A stretch of 64,000 nucleotides of DNA from Shewanella marinintestina (GCF_023283845.1 NZ_JAKILC010000022.1:16768-80767), one strand, 5' to 3'; positions 33,876-43,706 are shown, numbered from the stretch's first letter. Notes: a model not told the origin generated them from the sequence alone. Made by a program: numbers and translations.

Positions 33876-35765
33876 ATGCAATTTCATGAACGGTTTGATG
33901 TAATCGTTGTTGGTGGTGGTCATGCTGGTACTGAAGCAGCTTTAGCTTCTGCTAGAATGGGCTCGAAAACACTTTTACTGACCCATAACATAGACACTTT
34001 AGGACAAATGTCCTGTAACCCTGCTATCGGCGGCATTGGTAAAGGACATTTAGTTAAAGAAATTGATGCACTTGGTGGAGCAATGGCTGTTGCTACCGAT
34101 TTTGCAGGTATTCAATTTCGTACATTAAATTCAAGCAAAGGCCCAGCTGTTCGTGCTACTCGTGCACAAGCGGACAGAACCTTGTATCGCAATAAGATCC
34201 AAGCGATCTTACAAAACCAACCTAACTTACGTATTTTTCAACAAGCTGTAGACGATCTTGTTGTTGAAAATGAAAAAGTTGTTGGAGTAGTAACCCAAAT
34301 GGGTTTAGCGTTTGAAGCACCAGCTGTTGTACTAACTGCAGGTACTTTTCTAGGCGGTAAGATCCACATTGGTCTAGAAAACTACAGTGGTGGTCGTGCC
34401 GGTGATCCACCAGCTATCGCCTTAGCTCACAGACTAAGAGAACTACCAATCCGTGTTGGCCGTTTGAAAACGGGAACTCCACCACGTATCGATGCTAACA
34501 CCATTGATTTTTCATTGATGACAGAGCAAAAAGGTGATGATCCATTGCCTGTTATGTCTTTCATCGGGGATGTAAACGATCATCCTGAACAAGTTTCTTG
34601 TCATATCACGCATACTAACGAGCGTACTCACGATATTATTCGTGGTGGATTAGACAGAAGCCCTATGTATTCAGGGATTATCGAAGGTATTGGTCCACGC
34701 TACTGCCCTTCTATCGAAGATAAAGTTAATCGTTTTGCCGATAAAACATCGCATCAGATCTTTATTGAGCCTGAAGGTCTAAATACCACTGAAATTTATC
34801 CAAATGGTATTTCTACCAGTTTGCCATTTGATGTGCAGTTGAATTTAGTTCGTTCGATCAAAGGTATGGAGCATGCAGAGATCATGCGTCCTGGCTATGC
34901 GATTGAGTATGATTATTTTGATCCGCGCGATCTTAAAAATTCACTAGAAACTAAAACCATTGCAGGTTTATTCTTTGCTGGACAGATCAACGGTACTACT
35001 GGCTACGAAGAAGCTGGCGCGCAAGGCTTATTGGCCGGTATGAATGCTTCACTACAAGTGCAAGGTAAAGATGCTTGGTGTCCACGTCGTGATCAAGCGT
35101 ACCTTGGTGTATTGGTTGATGATTTATCGACATTAGGTACCAAAGAACCGTACCGTATGTTTACTAGTCGTGCTGAATATCGTTTGTTACTGCGTGAAGA
35201 TAACGCTGATTTACGCTTAACTGAGAAGGGTCGTGAATTAGGCTTGGTTGATGATAAGCGCTGGGCAATGTTCAGTGAAAAAATGGAATCAATTGAGACT
35301 GAATTACAACGTCTTCGTGGTCAATGGATCCATCCGAACTCACCTTTGGTCGAAGCATTAAATCCACATTTGAATACGCCTATCACTCGTGAAGCGACGT
35401 TTGAAGATCTGTTACGTCGTCCAGAAATGGATTATCCAAAACTGATGTCAATCGAAGGCTTTGGTCCTTCACTTGAAGATCAGCGCGCAGCAGAGCAGGT
35501 TCAAATTCAAGTTAAATATTCGGGTTATATTCAACGTCAGCAAGGTGAAATCGACAAAGCTATTCGTCATGAAACCACCTTACTGCCGCTAGATCTGGAT
35601 TACCAAGAAGTACCTGGGTTATCTAACGAAGTGATTGCCAAGATGAACGAACATAAACCGGAAACAATTGGCCAAGCCTCACGTATTTCAGGTATGACGC
35701 CAGCGGCGATTTCTATTTTGCTGGTTCATCTTAAAAAACGTGGTTTATTACGTAAAAGCGCATAG
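33876..35765 (+). CDS. mnmG: tRNA uridine-5-carboxymethylaminomethyl modification enzyme MnmG
   Basis: MnmG (GidA) is the FAD-dependent partner of MnmE in wobble-uridine modification. It has 629 residues, the same as E. coli. The FAD dinucleotide fold is VIVVGGGHAGTEAALASARMG (about 9-29). Conserved cysteine regions include MSCNPAIGGIGKGHLVKEID near 49 and RYCPSIEDKV near 273. The C-terminal helical domain ends with SRISGMTPAAISILLVHLKKRG. It is transcribed away from oriC, so transcription from its promoter could affect origin opening. It is followed by rsmG. Confidence 0.97.
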   Translation: MQFHERFDVIVVGGGHAGTEAALASARMGSKTLLLTHNIDTLGQMSCNPAIGGIGKGHLVKEIDALGGAMAVATDFAGIQFRTLNSSKGPAVRATRAQADRTLYRNKIQAILQNQPNLRIFQQAVDDLVVENEKVVGVVTQMGLAFEAPAVVLTAGTFLGGKIHIGLENYSGGRAGDPPAIALAHRLRELPIRVGRLKTGTPPRIDANTIDFSLMTEQKGDDPLPVMSFIGDVNDHPEQVSCHITHTNERTHDIIRGGLDRSPMYSGIIEGIGPRYCPSIEDKVNRFADKTSHQIFIEPEGLNTTEIYPNGISTSLPFDVQLNLVRSIKGMEHAEIMRPGYAIEYDYFDPRDLKNSLETKTIAGLFFAGQINGTTGYEEAGAQGLLAGMNASLQVQGKDAWCPRRDQAYLGVLVDDLSTLGTKEPYRMFTSRAEYRLLLREDNADLRLTEKGRELGLVDDKRWAMFSEKMESIETELQRLRGQWIHPNSPLVEALNPHLNTPITREATFEDLLRRPEMDYPKLMSIEGFGPSLEDQRAAEQVQIQVKYSGYIQRQQGEIDKAIRHETTLLPLDLDYQEVPGLSNEVIAKMNEHKPETIGQASRISGMTPAAISILLVHLKKRGLLRKSA

Positions 35766-35795
35766 TTCGCCACATATTCGGTAGTTTTGCATGAT

Positions 35796-35820
35796 AAAGG
35801 GAAGTCTCAAGACTTCCTTT
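35796..35820 (+). terminator. Weak terminator-like hairpin after mnmG
   Basis: GAAGTC/GACTTC with loop TCAA, extended by AAAGG/CCTTT around a bulge, and with a short T-rich tail. It may only reduce transcription into rsmG. Confidence 0.5.
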
Positions 35821-35882
35821 CATCTTTTCAGCACTTCATAATACCTATTGATTTCTGATTCGCTTTATTTTGAGGATACACT

Positions 35883-36506
35883 GTGTTATCTGCCCAATTA
35901 AATGATTATTTAGCCGAAGTCGGCTTAACTGCTACAGAGCAGCAAAAACAGCAGCTGGTAGATTTTGTTGGCATGCTCAATAAATGGAATAAAGCGTTTA
36001 ACTTAACGTCAGTGCGCGATCCAGAGCAAATGTTGATCCGTCATATTATGGATAGCTTAGTGGTATCACCGCACCTAAAAGGATCGCGCTTTATCGACGT
36101 TGGTACAGGCCCTGGTTTACCGGGGATCCCGTTAGCGATCTTAAATCCTGATAAGGAATTTGTATTGCTAGATAGCTTAGGTAAGCGTATTCGTTTTCAA
36201 AAGCAGGTACAGTTTGAGTTGGGGATCAACAATATTTCTTCAGTAGAAAGCCGTGTAGAGGCTTACCAACCAGAAGAGTTGTTTGACGGTGTGTTGAGCC
36301 GTGCGTTTGCGTCAATTCAAGATATGTTGCATTGGTGCCATCACTTACCAAAAAACGATGGTTGCTTCTATGCACTAAAGGGGCAATTGAGCGAAGATGA
36401 GATGTCACAGTTACCTGCAGGCTTTGTGGTAACTGACACTATTGAACTTAACGTGCCAAAGCTTGATGAGCAGCGCCATTTATTGCGCGTTATAAAGCAA
36501 GACTAA
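35883..36506 (+). CDS. rsmG: 16S rRNA (guanine527-N7)-methyltransferase RsmG
   Basis: RsmG (GidB) methylates G527 of 16S rRNA using S-adenosylmethionine. It has 207 residues (E. coli 207). The SAM-binding motif FIDVGTGPGLPGIPLAI is near residue 69 and LLDSLGKRIRF near 93. NKWNKAFNLTSVRDPEQM is a family signature. The start codon is GTG (35883) preceded by TGAGGATACA. It lies between mnmG and parA, as in many gammaproteobacteria. Confidence 0.95.
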   Translation: MLSAQLNDYLAEVGLTATEQQKQQLVDFVGMLNKWNKAFNLTSVRDPEQMLIRHIMDSLVVSPHLKGSRFIDVGTGPGLPGIPLAILNPDKEFVLLDSLGKRIRFQKQVQFELGINNISSVESRVEAYQPEELFDGVLSRAFASIQDMLHWCHHLPKNDGCFYALKGQLSEDEMSQLPAGFVVTDTIELNVPKLDEQRHLLRVIKQD

Positions 36507-36732
36507 GTCATTAAAATGCAGCCCTATCTAATTTTGGGTTGTAAGCTTGTTTGTCTTCGCCGCTATTAATCGTGGCTAGATAGAGTAAGCTATTGTGATT
36601 AAAGCGCTTAGGAAGTTGCAATCTTTCGGTGCTTAAAGCAACTTATTACTAATAACCGTTAGATTTGTGCGCTAATTTTCTAAGCGAAGGCTTGTTTAGA
36701 AATATAATAAAAGTGACTTACAGGGTGATATT

Positions 36733-37521
36733 GTGGGTAAAGTAATTGCCGTGGCCAACCAGAAAGGTGGCGTCGGAAAAACAACAACTTGTGTAAATTT
36801 AGCTGCTTCCTTGGCTGCAACTAAACGCCGTGTTTTGTTGATCGATCTTGATCCACAAGGCAATGCAACTATGGGTAGTGGTATTGATAAATATACTGTC
36901 GAAAACACAGCTTATGAGTTGTTAGTTGAAGAAAAGCCATTTGAAGATGTTGTCTGCCGAGATACGAACGGCAAATACGATCTGATTGCCGGTAACGGTG
37001 ATGTGACGGCAGCTGAAATCAAGTTAATGGAGTTTTTTGCTCGCGAGATCCGACTGCGCAATGCCCTCGCCCCAATTAAAGATGACTACGATTTTATTTT
37101 CATCGATTGTCCACCATCATTAAACATGCTTACCGTAAATGCAATGTCGGCTGCTGACTCGGTATTAGTGCCTATGCAATGCGAATATTACGCATTGGAA
37201 GGTTTAACAGCATTGATGGATACCATTAGCAAACTAGGTGCTATGGTTAACCCTGGTCTACATATCGAAGGAATCTTACGTACCATGTATGATCCTCGTA
37301 ACCGACTTTCTAATGATGTTTCTGATCAATTGAAACAGCATTTTGGTGAAAAAGTTTACCGCACCGTGATCCCAAGGAATGTTCGTTTAGCTGAAGCGCC
37401 AAGTTTTGGAGCTCCAGCAATGTATTATGATAAATCGAGCGCAGGGGCCAAAGCCTATCTAGCACTCGCAGGCGAAATTATTCGTCGTGCAGAGCAGCTC
37501 ACTCAGGCTGAGCAAGTTTAA
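36733..37521 (+). CDS. parA: Chromosome partitioning ATPase ParA (Soj)
   Basis: ParA is a DNA-binding ATPase that drives segregation of ParB-bound origins. It has 262 residues. The deviant Walker A NQKGGVGKTTT is at residues 9-19, with the signature lysine K11. Walker B is FIFIDCPPSL near 118, and PRNVRLAEAPSFG near the C-terminus is typical of chromosomal ParA. The start codon is GTG (36733). The 226-bp gap upstream holds its promoter. It is 9 bp before parB, in one operon. Confidence 0.96.
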   Translation: MGKVIAVANQKGGVGKTTTCVNLAASLAATKRRVLLIDLDPQGNATMGSGIDKYTVENTAYELLVEEKPFEDVVCRDTNGKYDLIAGNGDVTAAEIKLMEFFAREIRLRNALAPIKDDYDFIFIDCPPSLNMLTVNAMSAADSVLVPMQCEYYALEGLTALMDTISKLGAMVNPGLHIEGILRTMYDPRNRLSNDVSDQLKQHFGEKVYRTVIPRNVRLAEAPSFGAPAMYYDKSSAGAKAYLALAGEIIRRAEQLTQAEQV

Positions 37522-37530
37522 GGATTAGAA

Positions 37531-38418
37531 ATGACATTGAAAAAAAGAGGCTTGGGTAAAGGGCTTGATGCACTGTTAAGTACCAGCCAAGCTGCAAGTA
37601 AGCGCGCAGATCCTATTGCTGCCAATGAAGAACAAGATATCAAGAATGATGATCTAATTACTTTAGATATAGATAGACTGCAGCCTGGTAAATATCAACC
37701 GCGTAAAGATATGTCGTCTGAAGCGCTGGAAGAGCTGGCTGAGTCAATTCGTGCCCAAGGTGTTATACAGCCAATCGTTGTGCGTAAAGTCTCTCCTGAA
37801 AGCTATGAAATTATTGCTGGTGAGCGTCGTTGGCGTGCATCGCAACTGGCTGGGTTATCATCGATTCCTTGTATTGTTAAGCAAGTGCCTGATGAAGCCG
37901 CTGTTGCTATCGCGCTAATCGAAAATATTCAGCGTGAAGACTTAAATGCAATGGAAGAAGCGATTGCATTGAACCGTCTTATTGAAGAGTTTGAGTTAAC
38001 TCATCAGCAAATTGCTGATGCTGTTGGTAAATCTCGTGCAACTGTCTCAAATTTACTACGACTCAATGGATTAAATGAGCCTGTTAAGCGTATGCTTGAA
38101 TATGGTGATATCGACATGGGACACGGTCGCGCACTACTAGCAATTAGCGGTGATGAGCAGACAAATCTAGCTCGATTGGTTGTTTCTAAAGAATTAACAG
38201 TTCGCGAAACAGAACGATTAGTCAACAAAACCTTAAACGAAACTGAAATCGTCGAAAAACCAGCTAAAGATCATGATGTAGTGCGTTTAGAGACCCAACT
38301 AATTGAAAGACTTGGTGCCAAGGTTACGTTAACCCATAACAAGAAGGGTAAAGGTAAAATGGTAATAAACTACCAAGATCTGGCTGAATTAGAGGGTATT
38401 ATCAGCAAAATTCGCTAA
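37531..38418 (+). CDS. parB: Chromosome partitioning protein ParB
   Basis: ParB is a CTP-dependent DNA clamp that loads at parS and spreads. It has 295 residues. The N-terminal KKRGLGKGLDALL is the ParA-stimulating segment. LQPGKYQPRK opens the ParB/Srx domain and the CTP-binding motif GERRWRAS is near residue 97. ENIQREDLNAMEEA is another conserved box. The helix-turn-helix at about 150-175 includes LTHQQIADAVGKSRATVSN, which reads parS. The parS sites lie 7.5-28 kb upstream in this window (9168-30024). Confidence 0.96.
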   Translation: MTLKKRGLGKGLDALLSTSQAASKRADPIAANEEQDIKNDDLITLDIDRLQPGKYQPRKDMSSEALEELAESIRAQGVIQPIVVRKVSPESYEIIAGERRWRASQLAGLSSIPCIVKQVPDEAAVAIALIENIQREDLNAMEEAIALNRLIEEFELTHQQIADAVGKSRATVSNLLRLNGLNEPVKRMLEYGDIDMGHGRALLAISGDEQTNLARLVVSKELTVRETERLVNKTLNETEIVEKPAKDHDVVRLETQLIERLGAKVTLTHNKKGKGKMVINYQDLAELEGIISKIR

Positions 38419-38477
38419 ATAAACAAAGTTAACACTATATTATGTAATTTTGTGACATTCGTTAATCTTACCTTTTT

Positions 38478-38515
38478 AGACTTTTGGCGTAGATCACGCT
38501 AAAAGTCTCCTTTTT
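38478..38515 (+). terminator. parAB terminator
   Basis: 13-nt arms (AGACTTTTGGCGT and ACGCTAAAAGTCT, with G-T pairs), loop AGATC, then CC and five T. It lies about 60 bp after parB and separates parAB from the atp operon. Confidence 0.8.
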
Positions 38516-38641
38516 CTAACACTTAAACTTGCTTTGAAAGCCTGAAACGGTATACTTTCGCAAGCTTTTTGTACCTCGAGTTTTTACGGATATTTGTAAT
38601 CCGGTCATCGAAACAAGAAGTTATAATGCGGAGAAGTTAAA

Positions 38642-39025
38642 TTGAGCAAGGTTTTAGCACGTCGTGGCCGGTGGACAGCCTATAAATTAGTGTTGCTACA
38701 GGCAGCGATGACTGGATGTGTTTCAGTTTTCTTTTTCGCTATGTGGGGGGGACCGTATGGCTTATCTGCTTTGGCAGGTGGTGCTATTGCTGTACTCCCT
38801 AATTTTGTGTTCGCAACCCTAGCTTTTTCCCATGCGGGAGCACAAGCATCAGGAAAAGTCGTACGGTCTTTTTTCCTGGGGGAAGCGGTAAAGTTGCTGT
38901 TAACCATTGTGTTATTTTCGCTTGCATTTGGTTTGATGAAATCGTCATTTATGCCGTTATTCACCAGTTATTTGCTTGTGTTAATCGTACCTTGGACAGC
39001 CCCTTTATACTTCAAACAAAATTAA
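38642..39025 (+). CDS. atpI: ATP synthase protein I
   Basis: AtpI is a small membrane protein (127 residues) thought to assist assembly of the c ring and Mg2+ supply. It has four hydrophobic segments, among them LVLLQAAMTGCVSVFFFAM and LLTIVLFSLAFGL. The start codon is TTG (38642) with GAGAAG upstream. It is the first gene of the atp operon and ends one base before a possible GTG of atpB. Confidence 0.88.
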   Translation: MSKVLARRGRWTAYKLVLLQAAMTGCVSVFFFAMWGGPYGLSALAGGAIAVLPNFVFATLAFSHAGAQASGKVVRSFFLGEAVKLLLTIVLFSLAFGLMKSSFMPLFTSYLLVLIVPWTAPLYFKQN

Positions 39026-39037
39026 GTGAGATTAATC

Positions 39038-39868
39038 ATGGCGACAACTGGGGATGACACGTTAACCATAACGGCTTCCGACTATATCCAGCATCACCTG
39101 ACTAATGCGAAAATGTGTTCCGCTGATGGCGGGATTGCTTTTAACTATGCATGTCAAGATGCTGGATTTTGGACTTGGCACATTGACTCACTTTTGTTTT
39201 CAGTTGGTCTAGGGGTTCTATTTTTGTGGTTATTCTACAAAGTAGGACAGAAGGCAACAATTGGCGTTCCAGGCAAGCTTCAATGTTTCGTTGAAATGTG
39301 CGTGGAAGGTGTAGATAAAATTGTAAAAGACTCATTCCATGGGAAAAATGCAGTTATCGCACCATTAGGTCTTACTATTTTCGTCTGGGTTTTCCTGATG
39401 AACTTAATGGACTTGATCCCTGTTGACTTTGTACCTGAGGCCGCAAACAGATTATTAGGCGTACCTTACCTAAAGATTGTACCTACAACTGACTTGAACG
39501 TTACTTTGGGCTTAGCTCTAAGTGTATTCGCGTTAATTGTTTTCTACAGTATCAAGGTTAAAGGTGTTGGTGGGTTCACTAAAGAACTGACTATGCAGCC
39601 TTTCAATCATTGGGCACTAATTCCAATCAACTTTGTTTTGGAAACAGTAACCTTGGTTGCGAAGCCGATTTCATTATCGCTTCGTCTGTTTGGTAACCTG
39701 TATGCAGGTGAGTTGATCTTTATTCTGATAGCACTGATGCCTTGGTGGGCTCAGTTTGCATTATCAGTGCCTTGGGCCATTTTCCATATTTTGGTGATTG
39801 TGCTACAGGCGTTTATCTTCATGATGCTTACGATTGTATATCTAAGCATGGCACATGAAGACCATTAA
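39038..39868 (+). CDS. atpB: F1Fo ATP synthase subunit a
   Basis: Subunit a forms the proton half-channels of the Fo motor. I chose ATG at 39038 (MATTGDDTL, 276 residues) because AAGTGAG lies 7 bp upstream; a GTG at 39026 would add four residues. The helix SLRLFGNLYAGELIFILIAL carries the essential arginine that faces the c ring. NLMDLIPVDFVPE and the C-terminal LQAFIFMMLTIVYLSMA are typical. It is co-transcribed with atpI and atpE. Confidence 0.95.
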   Translation: MATTGDDTLTITASDYIQHHLTNAKMCSADGGIAFNYACQDAGFWTWHIDSLLFSVGLGVLFLWLFYKVGQKATIGVPGKLQCFVEMCVEGVDKIVKDSFHGKNAVIAPLGLTIFVWVFLMNLMDLIPVDFVPEAANRLLGVPYLKIVPTTDLNVTLGLALSVFALIVFYSIKVKGVGGFTKELTMQPFNHWALIPINFVLETVTLVAKPISLSLRLFGNLYAGELIFILIALMPWWAQFALSVPWAIFHILVIVLQAFIFMMLTIVYLSMAHEDH

Positions 39869-39900
39869 TTTATTAAAATTAGATACTTATCGGAGATAAA

Positions 39901-40158
39901 ATGGAAACTGTAATTAGCTTTACAGCAATCGCTGTTGCAATTATGATCGGCTTAGCAGCGCTAGGTACTGGTATTGGCTTTGCTATTCTAGGTGGTAAAT
40001 TCCTAGAAGCTTCTGCTCGTCAACCAGAGCTTGCTCCTGCACTTCAAACTAAAATGTTCATCGTAGCTGGTCTACTTGATGCGATCTCTATGATTGCAGT
40101 TGGTGTTGCATTATTCTTCGTATTCGCTAACCCGTTCTTAGGTCAATTGGCAGGCTAA
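39901..40158 (+). CDS. atpE: F1Fo ATP synthase subunit c
   Basis: Subunit c is the ring subunit, two hydrophobic helices in 85 residues. The loop reads EASARQPELAP. The ion-binding acid is D60 in GLLDAISMIAVG, and there is no Na+-binding signature, so the ring should carry protons. It is probably inserted by YidC (26249). The ribosome binding site CGGAGATAAA precedes the ATG. Confidence 0.96.
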   Translation: METVISFTAIAVAIMIGLAALGTGIGFAILGGKFLEASARQPELAPALQTKMFIVAGLLDAISMIAVGVALFFVFANPFLGQLAG

Positions 40159-40185
40159 TCGTCCCCCTTAGAAGGAGTTGTCGTT

Positions 40186-40656
40186 ATGAGTATTAACGCT
40201 ACCCTGCTAGGCCAAGCGATTTCTTTTCTTCTCTTTGTGTGGTTTTGCATGAAGTTTGTATGGCCGCCATTGATGAACGCTATCGAAGAACGCCAGAAGA
40301 AAATTGCTGATGGGCTAGCTGATGCAGGACGTGCTGCAAAAGATTTAGAGCTAGCTCAGGTGAAAGCCACAGAGCAGCTGAAAGACGCTAAAGCAACAGC
40401 AAACGAAATTATTGAGCAAGCAAATAAACGCAAAGCTCAAATCGTTGATGAAGCAAAAATTGAAGCTGATACCGAGCGTGCGAAAATCATCGCTCAGGGA
40501 CATGCTGAAATTGAAAACGAACGTAATCGCGTGAAAGAAGATCTACGTAAGCAAGTAGCTGTATTAGCTATTGCTGGCGCAGAGAAGATTCTTGAACGTT
40601 CGATTGATGAAGCCGCACACAGTGACATAGTTAATAAACTTGTTGCTGAACTTTAA
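40186..40656 (+). CDS. atpF: F1Fo ATP synthase subunit b
   Basis: Peripheral stalk subunit with 156 residues, the same as E. coli. It has one N-terminal membrane helix (ATLLGQAISFLLFVWFCMKF) and a long charged coiled coil rich in Ala, Lys and Glu. AVLAIAGAEKILERSIDEAAH at the C-terminus binds delta. The ribosome binding site is AGAAGGAG. It is 16 bp before atpH. Confidence 0.96.
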   Translation: MSINATLLGQAISFLLFVWFCMKFVWPPLMNAIEERQKKIADGLADAGRAAKDLELAQVKATEQLKDAKATANEIIEQANKRKAQIVDEAKIEADTERAKIIAQGHAEIENERNRVKEDLRKQVAVLAIAGAEKILERSIDEAAHSDIVNKLVAEL

Positions 40657-40672
40657 ATAAGGAGCTTGAGTT

Positions 40673-41206
40673 ATGGCTGAAATAACCACCATCGCTCGTC
40701 CTTACGCAAAGGCAGCTTTTGAGTTCGCTCTTGAACAGAAAGCAGTAGAAAGTTGGGCAGAAATGCTTAACTTTGCCGCATTAGTTAGTGAAAACGAAGC
40801 TATGCAGCCATTACTGTCTGGCGCTATGGCCAGCAATAAGCTTGCAGAACTCTTTATTGGAGTTTGTGGCGAGCAAATCAACGAGCAAGCTCAGAACCTG
40901 TTAAAGGTAATGGCTGAAAACGGTCGTTTAGTTGCGCTACCTGCTGTTGCTCAACAATTTGTTGAGATGCAACGTGAGTACGCGAAAGAAGTTGAAGCGC
41001 AAATCGTTTCAGCGACTGAGCTAAACTCAGAGCAACTACAAGAGCTGAGCGCTTCTCTAGAGAAACGTCTAGCACGCAAAGTTAAGCTGAATTGCAGCAT
41101 AGATACCAGCCTTATTGCTGGTGTAATTATCACGGCAGGAGACTTAGTCATTGATGGCTCGGTCCGCGGAAAAATTTCGCGTCTGTCTGATACGCTGCAG
41201 TCGTAA
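40673..41206 (+). CDS. atpH: F1Fo ATP synthase subunit delta
   Basis: The delta subunit joins the b stalk to the top of F1. It has 177 residues, as in E. coli. It opens with ITTIARPYAKAAFEFALEQ, and the C-terminal signature is SLIAGVIITAGDLVIDGSVRGKISRLSDTL. The ribosome binding site is AAGGAGCTTG. It is 14 bp from the atpA start. Confidence 0.96.
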   Translation: MAEITTIARPYAKAAFEFALEQKAVESWAEMLNFAALVSENEAMQPLLSGAMASNKLAELFIGVCGEQINEQAQNLLKVMAENGRLVALPAVAQQFVEMQREYAKEVEAQIVSATELNSEQLQELSASLEKRLARKVKLNCSIDTSLIAGVIITAGDLVIDGSVRGKISRLSDTLQS

Positions 41207-41220
41207 TTGGGAGTTTGAGC

Positions 41221-42762
41221 ATGCAACTGAATTCCACTGAAATCAGCGATCTGATTAAACAGCGGATCGAGCAGTTCGAAGTCGTTAGTGAAGCTCGCAA
41301 CGAAGGTACTATCGTTGCAGTAAGTGACGGCATCATCCGCATCCACGGCCTAGCCGACGTGATGCAGGGTGAAATGATCGAGCTGCCTGGCAACCGTTTT
41401 GCAATCGCGTTGAACTTAGAACGTGATTCTGTCGGTGCCGTAGTAATGGGCCCTTATGCCACTTTGGCAGAAGGCGACAAAGTTAAAACAACAGGCCGTA
41501 TTTTGGAAGTACCTGTTGGCCGTGGTCTATTAGGCCGCGTAGTCAACACGCTAGGTGAACCAATTGACGGTAAAGGACCTATCGATAGCGATGGTTTCTC
41601 TCCTGTTGAAGTAATTGCACCTGGTGTAATTGAGCGTAAATCAGTCGATCAGCCAGTGCAAACTGGTTATAAAGCTGTTGACTCTATGATCCCAATCGGT
41701 CGTGGACAACGTGAATTGATCATTGGTGACCGCCAGATCGGTAAAACCGCTCTAGCGATTGACGCGATTATCAACCAAAAAGATTCTGGCATTAAGTGTG
41801 TATACGTAGCGGTAGGCCAAAAGGCTTCTACCATCGCTAACGTTGTACGTAAGCTAGAAGAGCACGGCGCTTTGGCGAACACCATTGTTGTTGTTGCTAC
41901 AGCTTCTGAAGCTGCTGCACTGCAATACTTGGCTCCATACTCTGGTTGTACAATGGGTGAATACTTCCGCGACCGCGGTGAAGACTCACTAATCGTATAT
42001 GATGATTTGTCTAAGCAAGCAGTTGCTTACCGTCAAATCTCATTGCTTCTTAAGCGTCCACCAGGACGTGAAGCATACCCAGGTGATGTATTCTATCTTC
42101 ACTCTCGTCTGTTGGAACGTGCTTCACGTGTTAACGCCGAGTATGTTGAGAAGTTCACTAAAGGTGAAGTTAAAGGCCAAACTGGTTCTTTGACTGCTCT
42201 ACCAATTATTGAAACTCAAGCTGGTGACGTTTCTGCATTCGTACCGACTAACGTAATTTCGATTACCGATGGTCAGATCTTCCTTGAAACAGATCTATTT
42301 AACTCTGGCTTACGTCCAGCTGTTAACCCAGGTATCTCTGTTTCTCGTGTTGGTGGTGCTGCGCAGACTAAGATCATCAAGAAACTGTCTGGTGGTATCC
42401 GTACCGCACTTGCACAGTATCGAGAGCTTGCAGCGTTCTCACAGTTTGCATCTGACTTAGATGATGCAACTCGTGCTCAGCTTGAGCATGGTGAGCGTGT
42501 TACCGAACTAATGAAGCAAAAGCAATATGCTCCAATGAGTATCGCTGATCAGTCTGTGTCTATTTTCGCAGCTGAAAAAGGTTACTTGAAGAGCGTTGAG
42601 CTAAGCAAAGTTGGTAACTTCGAAGCGTCTCTGCTCTCTTTCATGAACAGTGAACATGCTGACCTAATGAAGACCATCAACGATACTGGCGATTATAACG
42701 CTGACATCGAAGGTGAGTTGAAGGCTAGCTTGGACAAGTTCGTAGAAACCCAAACCTGGTAA
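41221..42762 (+). CDS. atpA: F1Fo ATP synthase subunit alpha
   Basis: The alpha subunit carries the non-catalytic nucleotide sites of F1. The start is placed at ATG 41221 (MQLNSTEISDLIKQRIEQ, 513 residues, identical in length to E. coli); an in-frame TTG 6 bp earlier is less likely. Walker A is GDRQIGKT at residues 169-176. It has Ile where E. coli has Thr, a variable position. VPTNVISITDGQIFLE and the arginine-finger region NPGISVSRVGGAAQTK are intact. The gene sits between atpH and atpG in the standard order. Confidence 0.97.
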   Translation: MQLNSTEISDLIKQRIEQFEVVSEARNEGTIVAVSDGIIRIHGLADVMQGEMIELPGNRFAIALNLERDSVGAVVMGPYATLAEGDKVKTTGRILEVPVGRGLLGRVVNTLGEPIDGKGPIDSDGFSPVEVIAPGVIERKSVDQPVQTGYKAVDSMIPIGRGQRELIIGDRQIGKTALAIDAIINQKDSGIKCVYVAVGQKASTIANVVRKLEEHGALANTIVVVATASEAAALQYLAPYSGCTMGEYFRDRGEDSLIVYDDLSKQAVAYRQISLLLKRPPGREAYPGDVFYLHSRLLERASRVNAEYVEKFTKGEVKGQTGSLTALPIIETQAGDVSAFVPTNVISITDGQIFLETDLFNSGLRPAVNPGISVSRVGGAAQTKIIKKLSGGIRTALAQYRELAAFSQFASDLDDATRAQLEHGERVTELMKQKQYAPMSIADQSVSIFAAEKGYLKSVELSKVGNFEASLLSFMNSEHADLMKTINDTGDYNADIEGELKASLDKFVETQTW

Positions 42763-42810
42763 ATTTTAGAGGTGCCTCTGGCACCTCAGGTCCAGAATTG
42801 GAGAGTAAAG

Positions 42811-43671
42811 ATGGCCAACGCTAAAGAGATTAAAACCAAGATCGCGAGTGTTCAAAACACTCAGAAGATCACGTCTGCAATGGAAATGGTTGCTGCGAGC
42901 AAAATGCGTAAAGCACAAGATCGCATGTCAGCTAGTCGTCCGTATGCAGAAAATATGCGTAAGGTGATCGGTCACGTGGCGCAAGGTTCTCTCGAATATA
43001 AGCATCCATATTTGGAAGTGCGAGAAGCTAAGCGTGTTGGTTACATTGTTGTGTCAACCGACCGTGGTCTTTGTGGTGGTCTGAACGTCAACCTTTTCAA
43101 GAAGGTTGTCGCAGACGTGAAGAAACAGCGTGATGCTGGTGCAGAAGTTGAATTCTGTACAATTGGTGCACGTAGTGCCCAGTTCTTCAATAGCTTTGGC
43201 GGACAAGTATCTGCTTCTGCTTCAGGTTTAGGCGATGCTCCAAAGCTAGCCGACTTGATCGGAACAGTACGTGTGATGCTAGAAGCATACAACGAAGGCA
43301 AGCTGGACCGTTTGTACGTAGTATTCAACAAGTTTGTAAATACTATGACTCAAACCCCGGTGATCGAGCAGCTGCTACCTTTGCCTAAGTCAGAAGAAGA
43401 TGAGTTTACTCATCAGTGGGATTACATCTACGAGCCAGATCCAAAGTTATTGTTAGATACTTTGTTGGTTCGCTTTGTGGAATCTCAAGTTTATCAAGGT
43501 GTTGTTGAAAACATCGCATCTGAGCAAGCAGCCCGTATGGTTGCTATGAAAGCTGCGACAGACAACGCTGGTGAACTTATCGGTGACTTGCAGTTGGTCT
43601 ATAACAAAGCCCGTCAGGCTGCGATTACGCAAGAACTTTCGGAAATTGTTTCAGGTGCTGCCGCCGTTTAG
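42811..43671 (+). CDS. atpG: F1Fo ATP synthase subunit gamma
   Basis: The gamma subunit is the central rotor shaft. ATG at 42811 (MANAKEIKTKIASVQNTQKI) gives 286 residues and follows GGAGAG; an in-frame codon 39 bp earlier adds a non-conserved leader and is rejected. Both coiled-coil ends are conserved: ITSAMEMVAASKMRKAQ at the N-terminus and YNKARQAAITQELSEIVSGA at the C-terminus. It is in the operon between atpA and atpD. Confidence 0.96.
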   Translation: MANAKEIKTKIASVQNTQKITSAMEMVAASKMRKAQDRMSASRPYAENMRKVIGHVAQGSLEYKHPYLEVREAKRVGYIVVSTDRGLCGGLNVNLFKKVVADVKKQRDAGAEVEFCTIGARSAQFFNSFGGQVSASASGLGDAPKLADLIGTVRVMLEAYNEGKLDRLYVVFNKFVNTMTQTPVIEQLLPLPKSEEDEFTHQWDYIYEPDPKLLLDTLLVRFVESQVYQGVVENIASEQAARMVAMKAATDNAGELIGDLQLVYNKARQAAITQELSEIVSGAAAV

Positions 43672-43706
43672 GCTAGGTAACGAATACAAGTTTTAGAGGA
43701 TTAATC

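Noticed and set aside
41725..41748. Ile in the AtpA P-loop (GDRQIGKT) as a defect
   Set aside because: The position is a variable x of the Walker A motif; the Gly, Lys and Thr are intact.
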